Assembly: GCF_037969725.1 (NCBI RefSeq)
Contig: NZ_CP150203.1
Span: 3,364,001 to 3,428,000 of the forward strand
Origin: Paenibacillus sp. FSL W8-0426
Lineage (GTDB): Bacteria > Bacillota > Bacilli > Paenibacillales > Paenibacillaceae
Length of the DNA stretch: 64,000 nt
Reading direction: 5' to 3'
Under the pieces are notes generated by a model. That model did not search any database. It was not told where the DNA came from and saw only the letters and a list, made by a program, of their open reading frames with translations. Position numbers and translations under genes: made by a program. Positions 34,541-43,851 of this stretch are shown here, one piece after another (positions within the stretch are counted from its first letter, which is position 1; every line of letters starts with the position of its first letter).

Positions 34541-35917
34541 ATGTGTCTTGTGGAAAAAGGTTATTTGCTCAAAAATGGCTGCGTATTGTCCATGGATCCT
34601 TCGGTAGGTCAGTATGCCCGGGCGGATGTACTGATTGAAGGTTCAATCATTACGGCAATAAGGCCTGATCTGGAATGTGAGGAAGCGATCGTGATCGATG
34701 CTTCCGACATGATTATTCTGCCCGGGTTGGTGGATACCCACCGCCATGTATGGGAATCGCTGCTGCGTACCGCGGGAACGAACTGGTCCTTGCCCGTTTA
34801 TTTGCAAAATCTTTATTATGGGGCGATGGGCAGCAAGCTTCGACCGCAAGACAGTTATATCGCCAATTTGCTCGGTTCATTGGAAGCGCTTAATGCAGGC
34901 GTGACCACGATCCTCGATTGGAGCATGCCCTATACGCCGGACCATACGGATGAGCTTGTTCGGGGGTTGCGCGATGCCGGCATTCGGGCTGTGTTTGCGT
35001 ACGGGGTTCCCGGAGAGACCGAATATTGGAATCGGGAAAGCCGTTTGACATATTCAGCCGATGTGAGAAGGGTGAAGCTGCAGCATTTTTCTTCGAACGA
35101 CCAATTATTAACGTTTGGACTCGCTATACGGGGACCCGAATTCAGTCACTGGGATACAGCGGTGGACGAAATTCGTCTTGCCCGCGAGCTGGATGCGATC
35201 TGCTCCATGCATGCAGGGTTTGGCAGCTGGGGCTCGGTGGACCGCTCGGTGGCCAGGATGGCTGAACACGGTTTGCTTGGCCCGGACGTCAATTTGGTGC
35301 ACGGCAATACCATGGGCATCGACGAATATAAGCTGCTCGCCGATAGCGGTGCTTCGTTATCGGTGACGCCGGAAGTGGAAATGATGATGGGACATGGCTA
35401 TCCTGCAACGGGTGCTTTTCTGGAGCAAGGAGGCACGCCGACGCTTGGCGTCGATGTCGTGACATCAACGGGTGGAGACATGTTCTCCCAGATGAAATTT
35501 GCGTTGCAAGCCGAACGGGCCAAAATGAACGAGCTCGCGCTGGAAAACGGAGAGATGCCCGGCGAGCTGAATTTGCAGTCCAGGCAAGTGTTGCGGTTTG
35601 CAACATCGGCAGGTGCGCAGGCGCTGGGACTTGGAAGCAAAGTGGGTACGCTTGCCCCAGGCAAGGAAGCTGACCTGATCATGATCCGCACCACGGATCT
35701 CAATCTGTTCCCGGTGCATGATCCGATAGGCGCCGTCGTGCAATTTGCGAATCCTTCCAACTTGGATACCGTATTTGTCGCAGGACGGCTTGTGAAGCAG
35801 GGGGGCAAACTCATCGGCGTGGATTTGGACAAGATTCGACGCCAGGCCATGGAAAGCAAAGTGTACTTGCTTCAGCAATATCGGTTTAGCGACGCAGAAC
35901 GAATCGTATATTCCTGA
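34541..35917 (+). CDS. amidohydrolase-family protein (cytosine deaminase/chlorohydrolase-like)
   Basis: 458 residues from the ATG at 34541 with GAGGA 6 bases upstream; a GTG at 34550 with GGAG is an alternative start. Metal-binding residues are seen in LPGLVDTHRHVW (HxH), SMHAGFG and VHGNTMG, with the Asp in TLGVDVVTS. The C-terminal ALGLGSKVGTLAPGKEADLIMI strand is typical of the subtype. It would hydrolyse an amine or amide on a ring compound such as a purine, pterin or triazine. There are no linked pathway genes. Confidence 0.88.
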   Translation: MCLVEKGYLLKNGCVLSMDPSVGQYARADVLIEGSIITAIRPDLECEEAIVIDASDMIILPGLVDTHRHVWESLLRTAGTNWSLPVYLQNLYYGAMGSKLRPQDSYIANLLGSLEALNAGVTTILDWSMPYTPDHTDELVRGLRDAGIRAVFAYGVPGETEYWNRESRLTYSADVRRVKLQHFSSNDQLLTFGLAIRGPEFSHWDTAVDEIRLARELDAICSMHAGFGSWGSVDRSVARMAEHGLLGPDVNLVHGNTMGIDEYKLLADSGASLSVTPEVEMMMGHGYPATGAFLEQGGTPTLGVDVVTSTGGDMFSQMKFALQAERAKMNELALENGEMPGELNLQSRQVLRFATSAGAQALGLGSKVGTLAPGKEADLIMIRTTDLNLFPVHDPIGAVVQFANPSNLDTVFVAGRLVKQGGKLIGVDLDKIRRQAMESKVYLLQQYRFSDAERIVYS

Positions 35918-36000
35918 TGAGGGAGCAACCGCCTGGTTTTGGTGGAAGGATCCATATATCCATATAGGACAGGTTCATTCAAATCTATATTATGAAGGAG

Positions 36001-36026
36001 GCCGCATGGGAACATGCGGCTTTTTT
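36001..36026 (+). terminator. terminator after the amidohydrolase gene
   Basis: GCCGCATG, loop GGAA, CATGCGGC, then TTTTTT. Confidence 0.9.
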
Positions 36027-36105
36027 GACGCATTTTTCGTTTGTTTCATCAAACTACAGATAACAACAGCATAATGCTGCATCTCCACGCGGAAAATGGA
36101 GATTA

Positions 36106-36139
36106 AAAACTGCGCATAATATAAATTATACGCAGTTTT
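36106..36139. terminator. AT-rich hairpin
   Basis: AAAACTGCGCATAAT and ATTATACGCAGTTTT pair with one mismatch and end in T-rich sequence on both strands. No gene end is near it, so its role is unclear. Confidence 0.5.
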
Positions 36140-36380
36140 GTTTTAAAACGATTTTTTCTTTCGTTCGTGTCCAACAGTTCGTGATATGAAATGATAAATT
36201 TCGGGTGAAAAACACAAAATAAGCCGCTTGAGTGCTTTGCAAAAAAATATTTTATTAGAGCAAAGCGGCAAAGTGTAGAAAACGGTAGTTTTTTATAGAT
36301 GCCGGGTAAGATAGAACAAACGGATTTTTCATAGAACAGATGTACCAACGACCACACCTTGTTACGAGAGGAATATGTCC

Positions 36381-37820
36381 ATGAGCAAAAACGAAGCAAG
36401 AGCTGCATTATTCAGAAAAAAGCAAATCTCGGTTGAAGGTGATTCAGGCAGTGGTTTGAAACGGGCGCTTGGAGCTTTGGATCTGACGACCCTTGGAGTA
36501 GGGGCCATCATTGGAACAGGAATTTTTGTCCTCACCGGTGTAGCCGCTGCCGAACATGCCGGACCTGGACTGGTGCTGTCCTTTTTGTTGGCAGGCCTTA
36601 TTTGTTCCTTTGCCGCGTTATGTTATTCCGAATTCGCTTCAACCGTGCCTGCTTCGGGCAGTGCATATACTTACAGCTACACGGCTTTTGGCGAGGTCAT
36701 CGCCTGGGTTTTGGGATGGGACCTTATTCTGGAATATGGATTTGCCAGCGCGGCGGTCGCGAGTGGTTGGTCGGGGTATTTTCAGACATTGCTTTCGGGT
36801 TTCGGCATTCAATTGCCGCACGCATGGACAAGCGCCTTTGATCCGGAAAAAGGAACCTACTTTGACGTTACGGCCGCTGTGATTACGTTAATCATTACGT
36901 TTCTGCTTACGCGCGGCGTCAAGGAAGCGGCACGCGCCAATGGCATTATGGTCGGGATCAAAATCATCGTGGTGCTGATCTTCATCGGCGTTGGGGTATT
37001 TTATGTGCAGCCGGCGAATTGGCAGCCGTTTCTGCCGTTTGGCCTTTCGGGCGTAACCGCCGGTGCGGCTACCGTGTTTTTCGCTTATATCGGTTTCGAT
37101 GCGGTGTCCACGGCAGCCGAAGAGGTCAAACGACCGCAGCGCGACCTGCCGATCGGCATCATTGCATCGTTAGCCATTTGTACGCTCCTTTATATTGTCG
37201 TGTCGCTGATTCTGACCGGCATCGTTCCTTTCCATATGTTAAACGTTGCGGATCCCGTAGCCTTTGCGTTTGAGTTCGTTCATTTGACCGGATTATCCTG
37301 GATAGTCGCTCTGGGTGCCATTACGGGAATAACGACGGTGCTGCTTGTCATGATGTACGGACAGACACGTTTGCTTTATTCGATGTCGCGGGACGGCCTG
37401 TTGTCTCCCGTCTTTTCCAAAATCAGCGGCAAAAGCCAGACTCCGGCTGCGGGCACTTGGCTCGCAGGCATCATCATTGCGCTGTTCTCCGGATTCATTT
37501 CCCTGGGGCGCTTGGCGGAGCTGACGAATATCGGCACGTTGTTTGCTTTTGCCGTAGTGAGTCTCGGGATCATCGTATTGCGTAAAAACCATCCGGACTT
37601 GAAACGAGGATTTAAAGTGCCATTGGTGCCGTACATTCCGATCCTTAGTGCCATAGGCTGCGTATATTTGATGACTCGGCTGGAAATGTTGACCTGGATC
37701 GTGTTTTTTGTGTGGCTGTTCATCGGATTGTTGATCTACTTCACGTATGGCAGGCATTACAGCCACTTGAATCCACTGCGCCCCGTTTCGAAGCAGAGCG
37801 AAAACAAGGGCAGACGATGA
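36381..37820 (+). CDS. amino acid permease, APC superfamily (CAT/YfnA-like)
   Basis: 479 residues and about 12 membrane helices. The ATG at 36381 is preferred over 36375 because GAGAGG is then about 9 bases away. LTTLGVGAIIGTGIFVLTGVAA in helix 1 is the substrate-binding signature of APC transporters. FFAYIGFDAVSTAAEEVKRPQRDLP in helix 6 is typical of cationic amino acid transporter-like members. It should import a neutral or basic amino acid by proton or sodium symport. Monocistronic. Confidence 0.92.
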   Translation: MSKNEARAALFRKKQISVEGDSGSGLKRALGALDLTTLGVGAIIGTGIFVLTGVAAAEHAGPGLVLSFLLAGLICSFAALCYSEFASTVPASGSAYTYSYTAFGEVIAWVLGWDLILEYGFASAAVASGWSGYFQTLLSGFGIQLPHAWTSAFDPEKGTYFDVTAAVITLIITFLLTRGVKEAARANGIMVGIKIIVVLIFIGVGVFYVQPANWQPFLPFGLSGVTAGAATVFFAYIGFDAVSTAAEEVKRPQRDLPIGIIASLAICTLLYIVVSLILTGIVPFHMLNVADPVAFAFEFVHLTGLSWIVALGAITGITTVLLVMMYGQTRLLYSMSRDGLLSPVFSKISGKSQTPAAGTWLAGIIIALFSGFISLGRLAELTNIGTLFAFAVVSLGIIVLRKNHPDLKRGFKVPLVPYIPILSAIGCVYLMTRLEMLTWIVFFVWLFIGLLIYFTYGRHYSHLNPLRPVSKQSENKGRR

Positions 37821-38119
37821 GGTATCCATTCCATCTATTAGCTGAAGCTGAACCATGATCGACATGCGAAGCAAAGTTCATATCTGACGCGAGTTCGTGT
37901 TGGTTATGGGCTTTTTTTCATGCGCAAATCATAAAATGTGATCCACCGAAGCTGAGAAAACAGGCGATAAAATGAAATAAGATGGGTCCCGGCCAAAGCT
38001 TCCGGGGTTGCACCCTTAAGAAATATGACATATATTTGGGAGAACAGGCGATGCGCCATCAAGGGAGCGAGAGAACGCATAAATTCGCAAAACTAACGGA
38101 TGTGTGGTGAACGAAACGA
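37821..38119. other. gene-free stretch before the recombinase
   Basis: About 300 bases with no frame carrying a start signal and no clear terminator or promoter. Confidence 0.5.
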
Positions 38120-39049
38120 ATGATCAGCGAGGAGATTCAGGAGCAATATGCCGACGAGTTGGAGGCTTTTCACATCTGGATGAAGGATGCCGGATATACT
38201 CGGTACACGGTAAAATCTTACACAGGCGACGTGGCTGAATTTCTCATGTCCATCCAAGGAAAATCGTTGGAGCAGGTTAAAAAGCTGCATGTGCTGTCCT
38301 TTCTGTCCCGTGCCCGCGAACGCGGGGTCAGTGACGCCACGCGTAATCGCAAGCATGCGGCGGTGAACTGTTTCTTCAAGTCTCTGATCGAACTGGAAGT
38401 GCTGACCAACAACCCGGCGTCTGGCATCAAAAAGTCGAAGACTGAAAAAAACCGTGCCCCCGTTTTTCTGGACGAGCATGGATTGGAACGTTTTTTGCAA
38501 TCCGTCGCAGGTAAATACCGGACGCGCAATCTGGCCATTTTCCTGCTGATGGGATATATGGGGCTGCGTGTAGGCGAAGTTCATGCATTGAACTGCCAAG
38601 ATTACAATGCCGAGCGGCGGACGCTCGACGTATTCGGGAAGGGAAGGAAGTGGCGGACGTTACCCGTGCCCGAAATGGTCGCGGATATACTGTCCCAAGC
38701 GGTGAAGGAACGATTGGCTCCTTGGCGTGAAAAGGAAGAGGCGATGTTTGTTTCGCAAAAAGGGAAAAGATTATCCATTCGGAGCATTCAGTTGATTTCA
38801 ACCGAAACGTTCGACCGTTTCCAGCAGGAATCCCCATCGAATCAGCGTCTGCATTACTCCAGCCATAAGCTGCGGCATTCGTTTGCAACGATGATGCTGC
38901 GGCGTGGAGCCGATCTGCGAACAGTTCAGGAGTTGTTGGGTCATGCCTCGATCCAGACGACGACGGTATATACCCACGTCACCAGTCGCGAGAAGGAAGA
39001 AGCGATGGCGCTGCTTGACGTCAAGCTTCCTTCGTTTGTCGGCGAGTAG
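38120..39049 (+). CDS. XerC/D-type tyrosine recombinase
   Basis: 309 residues. An N-terminal SAM-like core-binding domain ([25 protein letters not shown]) is followed by the catalytic domain. Its residues are complete: Arg in GLRVGEV, Lys in GKGRKWRTL, His-x-x-Arg in HKLRHSFA, His in [10 protein letters not shown] and the nucleophile Tyr in VYTHV. The size matches CodV and RipX. It is isolated, not next to hslVU or phage genes, with a dif-arm-like 12-mer 140 bases downstream. It may be a dedicated integrase or a third Xer-like protein. Confidence 0.92.
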   Translation: MISEEIQEQYADELEAFHIWMKDAGYTRYTVKSYTGDVAEFLMSIQGKSLEQVKKLHVLSFLSRARERGVSDATRNRKHAAVNCFFKSLIELEVLTNNPASGIKKSKTEKNRAPVFLDEHGLERFLQSVAGKYRTRNLAIFLLMGYMGLRVGEVHALNCQDYNAERRTLDVFGKGRKWRTLPVPEMVADILSQAVKERLAPWREKEEAMFVSQKGKRLSIRSIQLISTETFDRFQQESPSNQRLHYSSHKLRHSFATMMLRRGADLRTVQELLGHASIQTTTVYTHVTSREKEEAMALLDVKLPSFVGE

Positions 39050-39098
39050 CCGGGCGAAATGGGATAAGATCCGGCCTTTGTTCAAAATGAATCATTAA

Positions 39099-39135
39099 AA
39101 CAAGTTCTATCTGAACGGATGGAACTTGTTTTTTT
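39099..39135 (+). terminator. terminator after the recombinase gene
   Basis: AACAAGTTC and GAACTTGTT followed by TTTTT. Confidence 0.85.
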
Positions 39136-39188
39136 GGTTTATTTTTGGAAAAAAGCTGAAACCACAAGAACTAGGTCGACGAAATTAT

Positions 39189-39200
39189 TATTATGTAAAC
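39189..39200 (+). other. dif-arm-like 12-mer, copy 2
   Basis: TATTATGTAAAC followed by TTAA, in the same orientation as the copy at 30339 and 140 bases after the recombinase gene. The XerC-side arm is not well conserved. Confidence 0.35.
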
Positions 39201-39266
39201 TTAATTATTTGTATTTGACTCCATGGGCACCGCCGGTTTAGTCGGTGATGCTGCACAAGAGGCAAA

Positions 39267-39309
39267 AGACCAACCTTTCTGGCCAGCGGTAGAATGGTTG
39301 GTCTATTTT
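39267..39309. terminator. bidirectional terminator between recombinase and ldh
   Basis: AGACCAACC and GGTTGGTCT form a 9-bp stem with T-rich ends on both strands. Confidence 0.75.
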
Positions 39310-39352
39310 TATCCGTTTTGGTGAGCCATGACGTTAGCGGATAGCCTGCTGG

Positions 39353-40282
39353 CTATTCCAGCCCGGAAATTTGCTCCTTTAGTTTGTTGGCCGAAGCCTG
39401 GAAAGCAAGCTTTTCCGTTTCGTTCAACGGCAGAGGCAAAATTTCGCGAACGCCGTTTCGGTCAACGATGCAAGGTACGCCAAGATATACATCCGATACA
39501 CCATTGTAATCCTCAAGCAAGGTGGATACGTTCAGCACGGAGCCTTCGTTGCCCAGAATGGCGGCGACGATGCGATCGAGAGCAAGCGCAATGGCATAGG
39601 ATGTGGCTCCTTTGGCATTAATAATCTCATAAGCCGCGTTTTTGGTGCGGTCAAAAATGTCTTGTTGTTCTTCTTCGCTTAGCTCAAGATCCGTGCCGGC
39701 CACGTTGGCCAAGCTCCATACCGGGACTTCGGAATCACCGTGCTCGCCGATAATATGGGCATGGATGCTGCGCGGATCGATGCCTTTGTTTTTGCCGATA
39801 AGGTAGCGAAAACGCGCACTGTCAAGCAGTGTGCCGGAACCGATGACCCGCGAAGCCGGCCAACCGCTTTGCTTCCAGGACGTATAGGATAAAATATCTA
39901 CAGGATTCGTCGCAATGAGCAGAATTCCATGGGAATTGACTGCCGTAATGCGCTCGATAATGTCTTTGAAAATGCTCGCATTTCTTTTCAACAGATCAAT
40001 CCGGGTTTCGCCCGGCTTCTGGGATGCCCCCGCCGTAATAATGATGATATCTGCATCCTTGCAATCCGAATAATCGCCTGCCCATACCTTGACGCCTCCT
40101 GTGAACGGTAGGCCGTGGTTCATATCCAGCATTTCACCGACTGCTTTGTCATGATTTACGTCCACGAACACCAGCTCGGAAGAACGCTGCCGCAACATGA
40201 GCGTGTACCCGGTCGTTGTTCCTACCGCACCCATGCCTACAATAACGACACGGCTTGGCTTAAGCATTGCATGATCTACCAT
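39353..40282 (-). CDS. ldh: L-lactate dehydrogenase
   Basis: 309 residues from the ATG beginning MVDHAMLKPSRV, with AGGAGAGG 8 bases upstream. The Rossmann fold starts VVIVGMGAVGTTTGYTL. The substrate-specificity loop reads GASQKPGETRIDLL, where Gln before the Lys-Pro favours pyruvate over oxaloacetate, so lactate rather than malate dehydrogenase. The catalytic His lies in IIGEHGDSEVPVWS. It reduces pyruvate to L-lactate with NADH during fermentation and is usually activated by fructose-1,6-bisphosphate. The upstream region 40283-40622 has no recognisable Rex box. Confidence 0.93.
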   Translation of the reverse strand: MVDHAMLKPSRVVIVGMGAVGTTTGYTLMLRQRSSELVFVDVNHDKAVGEMLDMNHGLPFTGGVKVWAGDYSDCKDADIIIITAGASQKPGETRIDLLKRNASIFKDIIERITAVNSHGILLIATNPVDILSYTSWKQSGWPASRVIGSGTLLDSARFRYLIGKNKGIDPRSIHAHIIGEHGDSEVPVWSLANVAGTDLELSEEEQQDIFDRTKNAAYEIINAKGATSYAIALALDRIVAAILGNEGSVLNVSTLLEDYNGVSDVYLGVPCIVDRNGVREILPLPLNETEKLAFQASANKLKEQISGLE

Positions 40283-40622
40283 ATCAGATCCTCTCCTTTT
40301 GGGTATGCCTTCATCCATATTAAGGGATATTTAACCAAAAAGCGAGACTGTCTATGTTATTTGTCATATTTTAGGTCGCAAAACCGGAATTAGTGTCTAA
40401 CGTCCTGATCCGGCCGAATCAAACGTTTCATGGCATTCAACTTCAGTCTCCCTTTCTGTCCAGGTTTGTCGATGGGCCTTTCCAAGAGGTTTATGGTAGA
40501 ATGGGAGAGATGGATTTGCATGAACGGTTTGGCTTTATAGTTAACGATGAATGCAAATTATGAAAACACCAGGTAGAACAGGCTTGTTTGCCTGTCGATT
40601 GGACAAGAAAGGTGGAGACCAC
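40283..40622. other. intergenic region upstream of ldh and the YCF48-like gene
   Basis: Divergent promoter region of about 340 bases. No convincing promoter hexamers or operator could be assigned by eye. Confidence 0.5.
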
Positions 40623-41912
40623 TTGCGTTCGCGATGGATCAAGCTAACCCAGGCAGCGCTTCTGTCTCTGGGGATCGCAACGTTGCTTGCTGCTTGCACG
40701 GACTCGGGTCAGACTCCTGCAGCACAGCCGCCGCAGGCACAGGATGAGGATCTGGATGGCGGCAATGCCGGACAGACTTTAACCGTCGTTCCCCCAGTAA
40801 GCACGAATACACCGGCTGCGGAAACAACCAAATATCAAATTCAAACCCGGCTGACCGATTTTCAAATGCTCAACGAAAACGGTGGCTTGGCATGGGGCGT
40901 GACGCGCAACGCATTGCGTTTGTACTATACGCAGGATCAGGGGGCAACCTGGAGCAACATTTCTCCATCGGAGAATGTGCAGTTTCCGTCCAACCCCGTA
41001 TATGGACAGAACATTTATTTTGTGGATAGCATGCATGGCTGGATCGTCCGGGAAGGAATGGGCGGAACGGATACGATCGTGCTGCGCACGAATAACGGGG
41101 GAGCCAGTTGGAGCTTGTCTTCGTTATCCAAAACGGATAAAGTCGCCGCGGTTTCTTTTGTCTCTCCCGAAAAGGGCTGGATTTTGACCACGGTGGACTC
41201 GACCATCGGAAAACAGGAGAAAAAGCTGTACATCACCGAAGATGGAGGTATCAGCTGGAAGCTCATGGAATCCAGTGATGAAGCCGAGAATACGTCCGCT
41301 GGAGAGATTTCGAAGCGCGGTTATGCGACAGGCATGACTTTTTCGGATTCGCATCACGGATTTCTGACTGCCGTCGAGTTTGGCTTACCGAAGCTGTATG
41401 TAACCACTAACGGAGGAAAGGAATGGAAAGCCGGACCTTCCTTCTTCGACCGCAGCAAATTCAACGCATGCGGCAACTTTAATCTCGGTTCTCCGCAGTT
41501 TTTCGGACGGGAAGCAAAGAGCGCTTGGATGTCGTTAGCCTGTTCGTCCGGGGAAACGACAAAATTCAGCGGTTTTTTCACAGCCGATGGCGGAAAGAGC
41601 TGGACATTGTCCACATTTGGTTTGAATCAGCAAGCAGGCCTGAACCGGAACCTGGCCCCAGCTTTCTTGAATGAAAAGGAAGGTTGGGCCATCCAAGGAG
41701 ATGTGACGTATCATACGAAGAATGCAGGGAAAACGTGGGAACCGCTTCCCGAAAGCAGGGTATTGCAGAAAATATTGGATGAATATCCCGAAATCAATAA
41801 ACTGCAGATGATTTCCCGAAAATTGGGCTGGGTCCTGGTGGAGAATACGGATAATAAACGTTCGCTGCTGCTGCAAACCGTGGATGGAGGCGTGCACTGG
41901 AAAGTATTATAG
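40623..41912 (+). CDS. YCF48/BNR-repeat lipoprotein
   Basis: 429 residues from the TTG at 40623 with AAGGTGG upstream; earlier ATG frames lack a signal. The lipobox is LLAAC. The mature protein has seven Asp-box motifs of the type S/T-x-D-x-G-x-x-W: TQDQGATW, TNNGGASW, TEDGGISW, TTNGGKEW, TADGGKSW, TKNAGKTW and TVDGGVHW. They fit a complete seven-bladed propeller like the photosystem II assembly factor Ycf48/HCF136. In heterotrophic Firmicutes the role of such lipoproteins is unknown; binding of a surface partner is likely. Confidence 0.85.
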   Translation: MRSRWIKLTQAALLSLGIATLLAACTDSGQTPAAQPPQAQDEDLDGGNAGQTLTVVPPVSTNTPAAETTKYQIQTRLTDFQMLNENGGLAWGVTRNALRLYYTQDQGATWSNISPSENVQFPSNPVYGQNIYFVDSMHGWIVREGMGGTDTIVLRTNNGGASWSLSSLSKTDKVAAVSFVSPEKGWILTTVDSTIGKQEKKLYITEDGGISWKLMESSDEAENTSAGEISKRGYATGMTFSDSHHGFLTAVEFGLPKLYVTTNGGKEWKAGPSFFDRSKFNACGNFNLGSPQFFGREAKSAWMSLACSSGETTKFSGFFTADGGKSWTLSTFGLNQQAGLNRNLAPAFLNEKEGWAIQGDVTYHTKNAGKTWEPLPESRVLQKILDEYPEINKLQMISRKLGWVLVENTDNKRSLLLQTVDGGVHWKVL

Positions 41913-41931
41913 CCAGCAAAACGTTAAAGAG

Positions 41932-41954
41932 AAGAACCGTTGGGTTCTTTTTCT
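41932..41954 (+). terminator. terminator after YCF48-like gene
   Basis: AGAACC and GGTTCT followed by TTTTTC. Confidence 0.75.
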
Positions 41955-42037
41955 TTCGCTTACTTTGTGAAAATAATCACAAAAACAATTCTGAAATGAT
42001 GTTATATTGAGATCAAGAAGAGATGGGAGTGATGATG

Positions 42038-42247
42038 ATGAGAACCAACGAACAAGTTCAACTCACACAGGCGGACGATTTAACTCGATACATGCTTCAA
42101 TTATGCTACACCTGTGAGGATGCATGCTTCTGTACGACGGAGGAAGAAGTGAGGGAATGCATGGCCAAACATGCGCAACAGGCTGATCCCGAACAAGCTG
42201 ACGGCGCGGGAATCACTCGCGGATTCATGGATGAGATGTATGCATAG
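42038..42247 (+). CDS. small cysteine-containing protein of unknown function
   Basis: 69 residues. Four consecutive in-frame ATG codons (42023-42040) make the start ambiguous; the one at 42038 has GGGAG at good distance. Cys residues cluster in CYTCEDACFCTTEEEVREC, which could bind metal or form a thiol switch. The protein is acidic and helical. It is followed by its own terminator, so it is a separate transcription unit. Not recognised. Confidence 0.65.
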   Translation: MRTNEQVQLTQADDLTRYMLQLCYTCEDACFCTTEEEVRECMAKHAQQADPEQADGAGITRGFMDEMYA

Positions 42248-42272
42248 ACTATAAAGTAATAGTAATCTCATG

Positions 42273-42292
42273 GCCCCTTTAAGGGGCTTTTT
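42273..42292 (+). terminator. terminator after the small Cys protein gene
   Basis: GCCCCTT and AAGGGGC followed by TTTTT. Confidence 0.85.
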
Positions 42293-42408
42293 GATGTTGG
42301 AGAACCCGGCCTGAATTTGAATCCGGCTAACAAGTTCTGCGCCGAAGTGCATATACATTACTGAAAGAAGGGCCAAGACTACGGCTGTCCCAGAACGGAG
42401 GGGGAGAC

Positions 42409-42801
42409 TTGGGAATTGAATCATCATGGATGTTTGATTTTTTTGGAACCGTCTTTCCGGTCGTATTTGTCCTGATTATCGGTATCGTTCTTCTGTCGAT
42501 GGGAAAAGAGATATGGAGGTGGGGGAAAAACAACGCCGAACCGCTGCTTATGGTTTCCTCGCGAATTACCGGAAGAAGAATGCAAGTCCAGCAATCGCAC
42601 GCCGAACCCGGAAGCTCTGCCCGTACATTATACTATGTCACGTTTGAAGTCGAGAGCGGGGACCGAATGGAGTTCAGGGTTAGCGGCGAAGAATACGGCC
42701 TTTGCTCTGAAGGAGACGAAGGGCGTCTCTCTTTCAAGGGAACCCGTTATGTGGGATTTGAACGGAACAACCGACTGTATACGGAGCGCGTGCGCGGGTA
42801 A
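42409..42801 (+). CDS. DUF2500-like membrane-anchored protein
   Basis: 130 residues from a TTG with GGAGGGGGAG upstream. One membrane helix (FPVVFVLIIGIVLLSMG) is followed by a soluble domain. The segment YYVTFEVESGDRMEFRVSGEEYGLCSEGDEGRLSFKGTRYVGFER agrees with the DUF2500 family. Function unknown; probably on the outer face of the membrane. Confidence 0.75.
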   Translation: MGIESSWMFDFFGTVFPVVFVLIIGIVLLSMGKEIWRWGKNNAEPLLMVSSRITGRRMQVQQSHAEPGSSARTLYYVTFEVESGDRMEFRVSGEEYGLCSEGDEGRLSFKGTRYVGFERNNRLYTERVRG

Positions 42802-42809
42802 TCGTTCAG

Positions 42810-42838
42810 CTTGTGCCTTAAAGGTGCAAGTTTTTTTT
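42810..42838 (+). terminator. terminator after DUF2500-like gene
   Basis: CTTGTGCCT and AGGTGCAAG pair with two G-U pairs, followed by eight T. Confidence 0.75.
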
Positions 42839-42956
42839 GCGTTCTCCTGTAAGAAAGTATTTCATGATTTAGATCGGAATGCGTTTCTTGATGGTGTATA
42901 AATGAGTAATAACGTTTATGATAAATGAATCATTGCAATTCAGGGAGGACAGAGGC

Positions 42957-43706
42957 ATGTCATTTACAGATCAAGTTGTCATCGTTACGGGAGCCGCGCA
43001 AGGAATCGGAAGAAACGTGGCGGAGGCCTATGCGCTGGCGGGTGCCAAGGTGGTGCTTGCCGACCATCAGGAAGCCGAGGGAGCTGCCGCCGCAGCTTCG
43101 ATCCGCCATGAAGGCGGAGAAGCTGTTTTTGTTCACTGCGACGTCCGAAAGGAAGAAGAGATCATTCGGCTGGTGGGTACGGCGGTGAAGGAGTTCGGGC
43201 GCGTGGACATTCTCATCAACAATGCCGGCGTGGCACGCTGGAAATCCCCTTATGATCTTACGGTAGACGAATGGGACGATGTGCTTAACACCAATGCTAG
43301 AAGCTGTTTTCTTGCGAGCCGTGAGGCGGCCAAGTATATGAGAAACAATGAACGGGGCGGGTCCATCGTCAACATGGCATCCACGCGTGCTTTGATGTCC
43401 GAGCCTGACACGGAAGCGTATGCAGCATCCAAAGGTGCCATCGTGGCTCTCACTCATGCGCTCGCCATATCGCTTGGCAAGGATCGAATTCGGGTCAATT
43501 GTATCAGTCCGGGATGGGTCGAAACAGGAAATATAGACGAGTTGAAGCCGGAAGACCATGAGCAGCACCCTTCAGGTCGGGTTGGAGTCCCTTCGGATAT
43601 TGCCCGCGCTTGCTTATATCTGACTGATCCGGACAATACCTTTGTCACGGGTACCAACTTGACGGTGGATGGAGGAATGACCCGGAAAATGATATATGAG
43701 GACTAG
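42957..43706 (+). CDS. short-chain dehydrogenase/reductase
   Basis: 249 residues from the ATG with GGGAGG upstream; a longer frame has no signal. Cofactor motif TGAAQGIGRNV, NNAGVARW, catalytic Ser in VNMASTRAL and the YAASK motif give a complete classical SDR. The end of the second strand reads VLADHQ, and Asp there suggests NAD rather than NADP. The C-terminus VTGTNLTVDGGMTRKM is typical of FabG-like enzymes and sugar or alcohol dehydrogenases. Substrate unknown. Confidence 0.9.
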   Translation: MSFTDQVVIVTGAAQGIGRNVAEAYALAGAKVVLADHQEAEGAAAAASIRHEGGEAVFVHCDVRKEEEIIRLVGTAVKEFGRVDILINNAGVARWKSPYDLTVDEWDDVLNTNARSCFLASREAAKYMRNNERGGSIVNMASTRALMSEPDTEAYAASKGAIVALTHALAISLGKDRIRVNCISPGWVETGNIDELKPEDHEQHPSGRVGVPSDIARACLYLTDPDNTFVTGTNLTVDGGMTRKMIYED

Positions 43707-43755
43707 AACCGGGATGATCTCGCGCTGATGCGTTTTGCTATGAAATGAAGCGGCC

Positions 43756-43790
43756 AAGCCCAAGTTAAGCACTTGGGCTTATTTGTTTTT
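43756..43790 (+). terminator. terminator after SDR gene
   Basis: AAGCCCAAGT and ACTTGGGCTT followed by a T-rich tail. Confidence 0.85.
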
Positions 43791-43851
43791 GGTACTCCCG
43801 TTGCTATAATAGGTGTGATTTCAGAACAATGCAGAGAAATGGAGGGAGAAT

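Larger units (their letters stand above)
35918..36380. other. intergenic stretch with two hairpins
   Basis: About 460 bases without a convincing gene. It holds the terminator at 36001-36026 and the hairpin at 36106-36139. A minus-strand frame here has no ribosome binding site and is not reported. Confidence 0.6.

Noticed and set aside
36103..36408. 101-residue minus-strand frame before the amino acid permease
   Set aside because: It runs from the permease start through AT-rich intergenic DNA and a hairpin, with no start signal and no recognisable domain.
39353..40282. Malate dehydrogenase as alternative call
   Set aside because: Gln in the GASQKPGETR loop favours pyruvate; malate dehydrogenases carry Arg at that position.
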